From SZAS-79 sp038319115 (GTDB lineage: Bacteria > Pseudomonadota > Gammaproteobacteria > Burkholderiales > SG8-39), in the NCBI GenBank assembly GCA_038319115.1, contig JBBQCV010000096.1, positions 1-13,073 of the forward strand: a DNA stretch of 13,073 nt, in the 5' to 3' direction. Of the stretch, positions 6,987-12,965 are shown piece by piece. A model generated the notes under the pieces. It had not been told where the DNA came from. It saw only the letters and a program-made list of their open reading frames with translations, and did no database searches. Made by a program: the position numbers and the translations under genes. Numbering within the stretch: position 1 is the stretch's first letter; the number at the start of each line of letters is the position of its first letter.

Positions 6987-7910
6987 ATGGACATCTTCAT
7001 CCAGCAGCTCATCAACGGCCTGACGCTGGGGAGCGTCTATGCCGTGGTCGCGCTCGGCTACACGATGGTGTACGGCATCATCCAGCTCATCAACTTTGCC
7101 CACGGCGAGCTGGTGATGATCGGCGCGATGGTCGCTTTCACGATGATCGGCGTGCTGGTGCCCCACGGCATGCCGCCGCTGGTGGTGGTGGCGTTGGCCA
7201 CGGCCTGCGCGATTCCGGTGTGCATGGGCATCGGCTACGCGATGGAGCGCCTGGCCTACCGGCCGCTGCGCCGCGCGCCGCGCCTCGCGCCGCTCATCAC
7301 CGCGATCGGCGTGTCCATCATCCTGCAGCACCTCGCGCTGCTGGTCTGGACGCGCAACAACCTCGCCTTCCCGCAGATCATCCGCACTGAGTCGTACCCC
7401 ATCGGCGGCGCCACCATCACCAACGTGCAGATCGCGATCATGACGCTGTCGGTGGTGATGATGGCCGGGCTGGCGATGCTGGTGTATCGCACGCGCCTGG
7501 GCACCGCCATGCGCGCCACGGCGCAGAACGCACAGGTGGCGGGCCTCATGGGCATCGACGTCGACCGCATGATCGCCGCCACTTTCGTGATCGGTGCTGG
7601 CCTGGCCGCGGTGGCCGGCGTGATGGTGGGCAGCTACTACGGCATCGCCCATTACCAGATGGGCGCGCTGCTCGGGCTCAAGGCGTTCTCGGCGGCGGTG
7701 CTCGGCGGCATCGGCAACCTGCCCGGCGCGATGCTCGGCGGCCTGCTGCTCGGCGTGGTGGAGGCGCTGGGGGCAGGCTACATAGGCGATCTTACCGGCA
7801 ACGTCTTCGGTAGTAATTACCAGGACGTGTTCGCTTTCCTGGTGCTCATCGGGGTGCTGGTGTTCCGGCCCTCGGGCCTGTTGGGCGAGCGCGTGGGCGA
7901 CCGCGCATGA
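6987..7910 (+). CDS. livH: branched-chain amino acid ABC transporter permease LivH
   Basis: LivH is the first of the two inner-membrane subunits that form the transport path of the Leu/Ile/Val importer. It has 307 residues, close to the family norm. It opens with the family signature GLTLGSVYAVVALGYTMVYG followed by INFAHGELVMIGAM (residues about 11-47). The cytoplasmic coupling segment lies around ATAQNAQVAGLMGIDVDR, and a Gly-rich helical end (LGGIGNLPGAMLGGLLLGVVEAL) precedes VFRPSGLLGER. Several hydrophobic helices alternate with short loops. No Shine-Dalgarno sequence precedes the ATG; a weak -10-like TAGCGT (6972-6977) would start RNA only a few bases upstream. Its stop is part of an ATGA at 7907-7910. 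It heads the livH-M-G-F cluster and is separated from the binding-protein gene by 148 bases holding a terminator. Confidence 0.95.
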   Translation: MDIFIQQLINGLTLGSVYAVVALGYTMVYGIIQLINFAHGELVMIGAMVAFTMIGVLVPHGMPPLVVVALATACAIPVCMGIGYAMERLAYRPLRRAPRLAPLITAIGVSIILQHLALLVWTRNNLAFPQIIRTESYPIGGATITNVQIAIMTLSVVMMAGLAMLVYRTRLGTAMRATAQNAQVAGLMGIDVDRMIAATFVIGAGLAAVAGVMVGSYYGIAHYQMGALLGLKAFSAAVLGGIGNLPGAMLGGLLLGVVEALGAGYIGDLTGNVFGSNYQDVFAFLVLIGVLVFRPSGLLGERVGDRA

Positions 7911-7940
7911 GGCCGCGTGGCGACACCGCGCAGGGTTGCC

Positions 7941-9053
7941 ATGGCTGAGAACAGCCTCTTGCAGCGCCTGAAGAGCCTGCGCAACCATCGGCTGGCGCGC
8001 TGGGCGGCGGTTTGCCTCATCGCGCTCGTGCTCATCGCCCTGCCCTTCGCGATCACCCAGGCCGGCACCGCGTGGGTGAGGATCACCAACCTCGCGATCC
8101 TGTTCACGCTGCTCGCGCTGGGGTTGAATATCGTGGTCGGGTTCGCCGGCCTGCTCGACCTGGGCTATGTGGCTTTCTACGCCGTGGGTGCCTACACCTA
8201 CGCGCTGCTCGCCTCGCCGCACTTCGGCCTGCACCTGCCGTTCTGGGTGATCCTGCCGATCGGCGCCGTGGTGGCGGCGCTGTTCGGGCTGCTGCTGGGT
8301 GCGCCTACCCTCAAGCTGCGCGGCGACTACCTCGCCATCGTCACACTCGGGTTCGGCGAGATCGTGCGCATCTTCCTCAACAACCTGTCGCGCCCGGTCA
8401 ACATCACCAACGGCCCGCAGGGCATCTCGGGCATCGACCCGTTCTCGATCGGCGCGGTCAACTTCGCCCGGAGCGAGAAGTTCTTCGGGCTCGAGGTGAG
8501 CGGGCCCATGAAGTACTACTGGCTGTTGCTGCTGGTGCTGGTGGCGGTGATCGCGATCAACCTGCGGTTGCAGAATTCGCGCATCGGCCGTGCCTGGGAG
8601 GCGGTGCGCGAGGACGAGACCGCGGCGCGCGCCATGGGCATCGACACCACCCGCATCAAGCTGCTCGCGTTTGCCATGGGCGCCTCGTTCGGCGGCGTCG
8701 CCGGGGGCATGTTCGCCGCGATCCAGGGCTTCATTTCGCCGGAGAGTTTCGTGTTCGTCGAATCGATCATGGTGGTTTCGATGGTGGTGCTCGGCGGCAT
8801 GGGCAACATCTGGGGCGTGATCCTCGGCGCGTTGCTGTTGTCGTTCGTACCCGAGATCCTGCGCTATACGGTGGAGCCGCTGCAGAAAGCCGCCTTCGGC
8901 CACATGCTGATCGAGCCGCAGGTATTGCGCATGCTGATATTCGGCTTCGCGCTGGTGCTGGTGATGCTGTTCCGCCCGGCCGGCCTGCTGCCCTCTGCGG
9001 TGCGCAAGCGCGAGCTCGCCACCCGTGACGACACTCCCGCAGGCAAGGCGTGA
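7941..9053 (+). CDS. livM: branched-chain amino acid ABC transporter permease LivM
   Basis: LivM is the second permease subunit, pairing with LivH in the inner membrane. From the ATG at 7941 it has 370 residues. After a basic N-terminus come helices and the family landmarks NIVVGFAGLLDLGYVAF (about 63-79), LRGDYLAIVTLGFGEIVRI (about 126-144) and the coupling-loop segment GRAWEAVREDETAARAMGID (about 216-235), then a Gly-rich helix and LFRPAGLLP. The start is uncertain. ATG at 7941 has AGGG five bases upstream and is preferred; an in-frame GTG at 7917, six bases after the livH stop with a short-spaced GAGG, would add eight residues. Its stop forms a 4-base GTGA overlap with the livG start, so translation of the two is coupled. 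Confidence 0.93.
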   Translation: MAENSLLQRLKSLRNHRLARWAAVCLIALVLIALPFAITQAGTAWVRITNLAILFTLLALGLNIVVGFAGLLDLGYVAFYAVGAYTYALLASPHFGLHLPFWVILPIGAVVAALFGLLLGAPTLKLRGDYLAIVTLGFGEIVRIFLNNLSRPVNITNGPQGISGIDPFSIGAVNFARSEKFFGLEVSGPMKYYWLLLLVLVAVIAINLRLQNSRIGRAWEAVREDETAARAMGIDTTRIKLLAFAMGASFGGVAGGMFAAIQGFISPESFVFVESIMVVSMVVLGGMGNIWGVILGALLLSFVPEILRYTVEPLQKAAFGHMLIEPQVLRMLIFGFALVLVMLFRPAGLLPSAVRKRELATRDDTPAGKA

Positions 9054-9823
9054 GCGCCGCCGAGGGGTTGGTCGCGGCCGAGGGCATAGGCAAGCGCTTT
9101 GGCGGGGTGCAGGCGCTGGAGGATGTCTCGTTTCGCATCGCCAAGGGTGAGATCTACGGCCTGATCGGTCCCAACGGCGCGGGCAAGACCACCCTGTTCA
9201 ACCTGCTCACGGGCATCTACGCCCCCGACGCCGGCCGCTTCGTTTTCCGCGGCACCGATATCACCGGGCTCAAGTCGCACGAGGTGGCGCGGGCCGGCAT
9301 CGCGCGCACGTTCCAGAACATCCGCCTGTTCGCCAACCTGTCGGCACTGGAGAACGTGATGATCGGCCGCCACGTGCGCACGCGCGCAGGCGTGCTCGGC
9401 GCCGTGCTGCGCGACCGGCGCACGCGCGCCGAGGAATCCGCCATCCAGGCGCGTGCGCTCGAGCTGCTCGAGTATGTCGGCATTGCAGCGCGCGCCAACG
9501 ACGCATCGGGCAGCCTGCCCTACGGCGACCAGCGGCGCCTCGAGATCGCGCGCGCGCTCGCCACCGACCCGACCCTGCTCGCGCTCGATGAGCCGGCCGC
9601 CGGCATGAATGCGTCCGAGACAGTCGCGCTGCGCAAGCTGCTGGAGCGCATCCGCGCCGACGGCACGACGCTGCTCCTCATCGAGCACGACATGAAGCTG
9701 GTCATGAAAGTGTGCGACCGCGTGCTGGTGCTCGATTACGGCGCGAAGATCGCCGAGGGCGTGCCGGCCGCAGTGCAGAGCGACCCCAGGGTTATCGAAG
9801 CCTACCTGGGAACACCGGCATGA
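9050..9823 (+). CDS. livG: branched-chain amino acid ABC transporter ATP-binding protein LivG
   Basis: LivG is one of two cytoplasmic ATPases that power the LivHM permease. It has 257 residues. Walker A is GPNGAGKT at 40-47, the Q-loop Gln is Q89 in RTFQNIRLF, the ABC signature region is LPYGDQRRLEIARAL from 156, Walker B is LLALDEP at 176-182 with D180/E181, and the switch His is H213 in IEHDM. The Tyr-Gly-Asp-Gln form of the signature is usual for LivG. The start is GTG in a 4-base GTGA overlap with livM. The protein ends YLGTPA, and the codons for GTPA plus the stop belong to the first copy of a 26-base tandem repeat that runs on to livF, where three more copies keep the same GTPA-stop layout. 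Confidence 0.95.
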   Translation: MSAAEGLVAAEGIGKRFGGVQALEDVSFRIAKGEIYGLIGPNGAGKTTLFNLLTGIYAPDAGRFVFRGTDITGLKSHEVARAGIARTFQNIRLFANLSALENVMIGRHVRTRAGVLGAVLRDRRTRAEESAIQARALELLEYVGIAARANDASGSLPYGDQRRLEIARALATDPTLLALDEPAAGMNASETVALRKLLERIRADGTTLLLIEHDMKLVMKVCDRVLVLDYGAKIAEGVPAAVQSDPRVIEAYLGTPA

Positions 9824-9845
9824 AGCCGGTGAGGGGAACACCGGC
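9813..9845 (+). promoter_or_regulatory. mutually exclusive RNA hairpins at livG-livF junction
   Basis: CACCGGC (9813-9819) can pair with GCCGGTG (9825-9831), leaving ATGAA, which contains the livG stop and the micro-ORF start, in a 5-base loop. The same GCCGGTG can instead pair with CACCGGC (9839-9845), leaving the purine-rich AGGGGAA in a 7-base loop. Both stems are perfect 7-base pairs and exclude one another. A one-mismatch version of the first hairpin recurs in copy 3 (9865-9883). The pairing is visible in the sequence; a role in controlling re-initiation is inference. Confidence 0.4.
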
Positions 9846-9901
9846 ATGACCCGGCCTGGAGGAACACCCGCATGAAGCCGGTGTGGGGCACGCCGGCATG
9901 A
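9820..9901 (+). other. chain of three nine-codon micro-ORFs linked by ATGA overlaps
   Basis: Reading from the ATG of each repeat copy gives MKPVRGTPA (9820-9849), MTRPGGTPA (9846-9875) and MKPVWGTPA (9872-9901). Each TGA stop overlaps the next ATG by the four bases ATGA: livG to micro-ORF 1, 1 to 2, 2 to 3, and 3 to livF at 9898. A ribosome finishing livG could therefore re-initiate four times in succession to reach livF. Purine-rich ribosome-binding-like sequences precede micro-ORF 2 (GAGGGGA, 9831-9837) and micro-ORF 3 (GGAGGAA, 9858-9864). The four GTPA-coding copies (including that of livG) differ only at synonymous third positions. Whether the peptides are made or matter is unknown. Confidence 0.4.
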
Positions 9902-10617
9902 GCCTGCTCGAGGTCCGCGGGCTCGAGGTCCGCTACGGCGGCATCCGCGCGGTCAAGGGCGTCGACCTGGAGGTGGGCGAAGGCGAACTGGTGTGCCTGA
10001 TCGGGGCCAATGGCGCGGGCAAGACCAGCATCCTCAAGGCGATCTGCGGCCTGCTGCCCGCGGCGGCCGGGACGGTGGGCTATGCCGGGAAGCCGATCGC
10101 CGGCGTGCGTTCGTTCAAACTCGTGCGCGAAGGCCTCGTGCTGGTACCCGAGGGACGCGGCATTTTCGGCCAGCTGACGGTGGCCGAGAACCTTGCCATG
10201 GGCGCCTTCTCGCGCACCGACCGTGCCGAGGTCAAACGCGACCTCGCACGCATGCTCGACCTGTTTCCGCGCCTGGCCGAACGCAGCGACCAGTCGGCCG
10301 GCACGCTGTCGGGCGGCGAGCAGCAGATGCTCGCGCTGGGCCGCGCACTCATGAGCAAGCCCCGGCTCCTGTTGCTCGATGAGCCCAGCATGGGCCTTGC
10401 CCCGCTCATGGTGGCGAAGATCTTCGCGGTGGTGCGCCAGATCGCCGCCGAGGGCGTCACGATCCTGCTGGTCGAGCAGAACGCGCGCATGGCGCTCGAA
10501 GCCGCCAGCCGCGGCTACGTGATGGAATCGGGCGCGATCACGCTTTCGGGCAATGCGAAGGAGCTCCTCGCCGACCCGCGCGTGCGCGAGGCGTACCTGG
10601 GCGAGGAAGCGGCCTAG
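9898..10617 (+). CDS. livF: branched-chain amino acid ABC transporter ATP-binding protein LivF
   Basis: LivF is the second ATPase of the importer, acting with LivG on the LivHM permease. It has 239 residues. Walker A is GANGAGKT at 36-43, the signature is LSGGEQQ at 137-143, and Walker B is LLLLDEP at 157-163 (D161/E162). The switch position is Gln rather than His in LVEQNA (about 191-196), which is normal for LivF. LVPEGRGIF (82-90) is also LivF-typical. The start MSLLEVRGLEVRYGG matches the family beginning. An in-frame GTG at 9883 would add five residues from the repeat and is not favoured. Upstream TGGGG is only a weak ribosome-binding site, so translation probably depends on coupling through the ATGA at 9898-9901 with the last micro-ORF. 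Confidence 0.94.
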   Translation: MSLLEVRGLEVRYGGIRAVKGVDLEVGEGELVCLIGANGAGKTSILKAICGLLPAAAGTVGYAGKPIAGVRSFKLVREGLVLVPEGRGIFGQLTVAENLAMGAFSRTDRAEVKRDLARMLDLFPRLAERSDQSAGTLSGGEQQMLALGRALMSKPRLLLLDEPSMGLAPLMVAKIFAVVRQIAAEGVTILLVEQNARMALEAASRGYVMESGAITLSGNAKELLADPRVREAYLGEEAA

Positions 10618-10628
10618 CCTGAACTCGA

Positions 10629-10643
10629 GGCACGCGGCGTGCC
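10629..10643 (+). terminator. inverted repeat after livF, possible terminator without T-tract
   Basis: GGCACGC-G-GCGTGCC is a perfect inverted repeat 11 bases past the livF stop; as RNA it could form a 5-base-pair stem with a 5-base loop. No T run follows, so intrinsic termination is doubtful, but the position at the end of the liv cluster is right for an RNA 3' end or a Rho-assisted stop. Confidence 0.35.
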
Positions 10644-10660
10644 CGGTCCCCACCCGTTGC

Positions 10661-10723
10661 ATGTACCGGTATCGATACACCAACTCCCCTGCGAGCCAAC
10701 AGGCGCGCGGTTGTTTGAAAAGC
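10661..10723 (+). repeat. intergenic repeat, copy A (upstream of PBP gene)
   Basis: This stretch of about 62 bases resembles, in the same orientation, the sequence at 12893-12954 on the other side of the penicillin-binding protein gene. The two share ACCGGTA (10665-10671) and the 15-base block TCCCCTGCGAGCCAA (10685-10699), followed by a similar CAGG-GCGCG-G-TTT layout and an A-rich end, with a small indel. Copy A contains the palindromes TACCGGTA and GTATCGATAC, and a short CCTG/CAGG stem around CGAGCCAA. It lies in the 214-base livF-PBP gap, which otherwise shows only a weak promoter near 10820. Confidence 0.6.
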
Positions 10724-10819
10724 AAAGTTCGAGATTCGCGCAAATTCCGTGGGCTGCCTGTCGGGTGCTCCCGACGCGCGCGCGCCACGTGACCGCGCCC
10801 GGCAGGGGGCGCGTTCTGC

Positions 10820-10825
10820 GATACT
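10820..10825 (+). promoter_or_regulatory. possible -10 box at PBP start codon
   Basis: GATACT, preceded by TG one base further upstream as in an extended -10 element, ends six bases before the ATG at 10832. Transcription from it would begin at or next to the start codon, giving a leaderless mRNA; no Shine-Dalgarno sequence is present. No convincing -35 box is seen. Confidence 0.3.
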
Positions 10826-10831
10826 CGCCCG

Positions 10832-12889
10832 ATGCATCCCACCGTCCGCCGCGCTGCCGATTTCACCCTTGCCAACACGCGCGCACTCGTCGCCGCGGCC
10901 CGGCGCCACCCGGTGCGCGCAGTGCTGTTTTTCCCCGCGCTGGTGCTCGCCTATGTGTTCATCCTGATCCCGTTCACCCCCGGGATCGGCGACCTGCGCA
11001 AAGCGAAATCGGAAACCCCTTCGGTCCTGCTGTCCTCCGACGGGGTGGTGCTGGCCGAGTTCAAGCGCCTCAACCGGCAATGGGTGCCGCTCGACCGCAT
11101 TTCACCCAACGTGGTGCAGACGCTGATCGCCATGGAGGACCGGCGTTTCTATGCCCACCACGGGATCGACTTTCGCCGCACGGTGGGCGCGCTGCTGAGC
11201 ACCCTCAAGGGCGAGACCCAGGGCGGATCGACGCTCACCCAGCAGCTTGCCCGCAACCTCTACCCCGAGGAGATCGGGCGCGCCACCAACCTGACGCGCA
11301 AGATCAAGGAGGCGATCACCGCGCTCAAGATCGAAGCGCTGTACTCCAAGGACGAGATCCTCGAGACCTACCTCAACACGGTGCCGTTCCTGTTCAATGC
11401 GTTCGGCATCGAGATGGCGGCGCGCACCTACTTCGACAAGTCGGCCGACAAGCTCGACATCCTCGAAGCCGCCACGCTGGTGGGCATGCTCAAGGGCACC
11501 AGCGCGTACAACCCCGTGCTTCACCCCGAGCGCGCCATCGAGCGGCGCAACCTCGTGCTCTCGCAGCTCGCGGTCGTGGGCAAGATCACGCCCGCGCAGG
11601 CCGCGTCCCTGTCGAAGCGCCCGCTCAGGCTCGATTTTGAGCGCCAGGTCGATGCGCCCGGCGCCGCGCCCCACGTGGCGCAGTACATCCGCAAATGGCT
11701 GGCCGGCTGGGCGGACCAGCGCGACTTCAACATCTATTCCGACGGCCTGGTGGTGCAGACCACGCTCGATTCGCGCCTGCAGAAAGCCGCCAACCAGGCG
11801 ATGGCCGCGCAACTCGGGCAGCTGCAGGCGCTGGCCGACGGGCGGCGACGCAAGACCGATGAGGAGCGCCCCAGGCTGCAGGCGGGCTTCCTCGCCCTCG
11901 ACCCGCGCAACGGCGCGGTACGCGCCTGGGTCGGCAGCCGCGACTTCGCCCAGGAGCAGTTCGACCACGTGAGCCAGGCGCGCCGCCAGCCCGGCTCGAC
12001 CTTCAAGCCGTTCGTCTACGCAACCGCGTTCGTGCAGGGAATCAGTCCCATGCAGACGTTCATCGACGAGCCGGTCGCGATCCGCATCCCGGGCGGCGGG
12101 ATCTGGCGACCCACCGACGCATCGCCGCCGAGCGGCCAGCCGATGACGCTGCGCGACGGGCTGGTGTACTCGAAGAACACCATCACCGCCCAGGTCATGC
12201 AACAGGTCGGGGCCACCAGCGTCGCGCGCCTCGCGCGGGCGATGGGCGTGCGCCAGAGCAAGCTCGAAGAGGTGCCCTCCCTTGCGCTGGGCACCAGCCC
12301 GGTCACGCTGCGCGAGATGGTGGCCTCCTACGGCACCATCGCCAACGGCGGGTTCTATGTCGAGCCGATGCTGGTCACGCACGTGATGGGCCGTGACGGC
12401 CAGGTGCTGGAGGAATTCCTGCCGGTGCGCGAAGCGTCGCCGGCGCTGCCGCGCGCGCAGGCCCTCACGCTGGTCGACGTCATGCGCGGCGTGGTCGACG
12501 TGGGCACGGGCGCCGCGATCCGATCGCGTTACGGCATCAGCGCCGACGTCGCCGGCAAGACCGGCACCACCCAGGACAACACCGACGGCTGGTTCATCCT
12601 CATGCACCCGCACCTCGTGGCCGGCGCGCGAGTAGGATTCAACGACAACAGCGTGACCATGGGGTCATGGGGGGCCGGCGCGAGCAGCGCACTGCCCATG
12701 GTGGGCGATGTGTTCCGCCAGGCGCTGCGCAACCGCTGGATCGACGCGGCGGTGGAATTCGAGATTCCACGCCGGCGGGTGGTGCCCCGTTCGGAGCGCG
12801 GCGAGCAGCAGGGCCGCGGGCCGCAATGGCAGCGGCCGGAAGACGTGGTGCGCGGCGTCCTCGACGAGCTGCGCCGGATTTTCCGCTAG
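10832..12889 (+). CDS. class A penicillin-binding protein, PBP1A family (bifunctional transglycosylase/transpeptidase)
   Basis: It polymerises lipid II glycan strands and cross-links peptides in the periplasm, anchored by one N-terminal membrane helix (about residues 29-47). It has 685 residues. The glycosyltransferase family 51 domain (about 80-265) has catalytic E102 in MEDRRFYAHHGID, QGGSTLTQQLARN at 130-142 and the second glutamate E178 in ETYLN. The transpeptidase domain has S389-T-F-K392, S447-K-N449 and K576-T-G578. The linker between the domains is short, so the OB-like outer-membrane docking domain of E. coli PBP1a (about 850 residues) is missing. The C-terminus is basic and Gln/Arg-rich. 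The usual pilM-Q neighbours of betaproteobacterial mrcA are not here, so it may be an additional class A PBP and no symbol is given. It is flanked by similar intergenic repeats. Confidence 0.95.
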   Translation: MHPTVRRAADFTLANTRALVAAARRHPVRAVLFFPALVLAYVFILIPFTPGIGDLRKAKSETPSVLLSSDGVVLAEFKRLNRQWVPLDRISPNVVQTLIAMEDRRFYAHHGIDFRRTVGALLSTLKGETQGGSTLTQQLARNLYPEEIGRATNLTRKIKEAITALKIEALYSKDEILETYLNTVPFLFNAFGIEMAARTYFDKSADKLDILEAATLVGMLKGTSAYNPVLHPERAIERRNLVLSQLAVVGKITPAQAASLSKRPLRLDFERQVDAPGAAPHVAQYIRKWLAGWADQRDFNIYSDGLVVQTTLDSRLQKAANQAMAAQLGQLQALADGRRRKTDEERPRLQAGFLALDPRNGAVRAWVGSRDFAQEQFDHVSQARRQPGSTFKPFVYATAFVQGISPMQTFIDEPVAIRIPGGGIWRPTDASPPSGQPMTLRDGLVYSKNTITAQVMQQVGATSVARLARAMGVRQSKLEEVPSLALGTSPVTLREMVASYGTIANGGFYVEPMLVTHVMGRDGQVLEEFLPVREASPALPRAQALTLVDVMRGVVDVGTGAAIRSRYGISADVAGKTGTTQDNTDGWFILMHPHLVAGARVGFNDNSVTMGSWGAGASSALPMVGDVFRQALRNRWIDAAVEFEIPRRRVVPRSERGEQQGRGPQWQRPEDVVRGVLDELRRIFR

Positions 12890-12892
12890 GGA

Positions 12893-12954
12893 ATGCACCG
12901 GTACCGGTAAAAAATTCCCCTGCGAGCCAAGCAGGGCGCGGGGTTTTACAAAAA
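12893..12954 (+). repeat. intergenic repeat, copy B (downstream of PBP gene)
   Basis: This is the partner of copy A at 10661-10723, in the same orientation. It shares ACCGGTA (12897-12903) and TCCCCTGCGAGCCAA (12916-12930). It begins four bases after the PBP stop codon and fills most of the 76-base gap to the converging MetE-like gene. Its 5' part holds two tandem ACCGGT hexamers. Confidence 0.6.
12909..12936 (-). terminator. rho-independent terminator of MetE-like gene
   Basis: On the minus strand CCCTGC pairs with GCAGGG (12936-12931 with 12923-12918) around a 7-base loop, followed by GAA and a run of six T (12914-12909). This is a good intrinsic terminator for the minus-strand gene that ends at 12966. 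In the plus direction the same stem is followed by a weaker TTTT at 12944-12947, so it may also end the PBP transcript. Confidence 0.65.
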
Positions 12955-12965
12955 ATCTCCCGAAA

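Larger units (their letters stand above)
9809..9912 (+). repeat. 26-base tandem repeat, four copies, between livG and livF
   Basis: Copies begin at exactly 26-base steps: 9809, 9835, 9861 and 9887. Each opens with GG[AC]AC[AG]CC[GC]GCATGA. Copies 1 and 3 differ at two of 26 bases. Copy 2 matches copy 1 through its first 15 bases and then diverges, and copy 4 runs into the start of livF. The livG stop uses the ATGA of copy 1 and the livF start uses the ATGA of copy 4. The simplest reading is an ancestral single ATGA overlap between livG and livF that was expanded by three units (78 bases). The base differences between copies argue against an assembly artefact. Confidence 0.9.

Noticed and set aside
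6888..8903. Long open frame on the minus strand (about 670 codons) opposite livH and livM
   Set aside because: The translation is His/Arg/Asp/Gln-rich low-complexity of the kind produced opposite G+C-rich membrane-protein genes, matches no family I know, and both sense genes are clearly real.
9883..9897. GTG at 9883 as the livF start
   Set aside because: It would add MGHAG, which comes from the tandem repeat; family similarity begins at the ATG at 9898, which lies in the repeat-conserved ATGA.
9809..9912. Reading the livG-livF array as a CRISPR or REP/BIME element
   Set aside because: There are no spacers between units, the units are strictly end to end, and the shared sequence is continuous with the livG 3' coding end, which fits local tandem duplication better.
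12897..12908. Tandem ACCGGT hexamers as a stand-alone terminator or operator
   Set aside because: A stem would have no loop, and the similarity to copy A shows it belongs to the larger repeat; no independent function can be supported.
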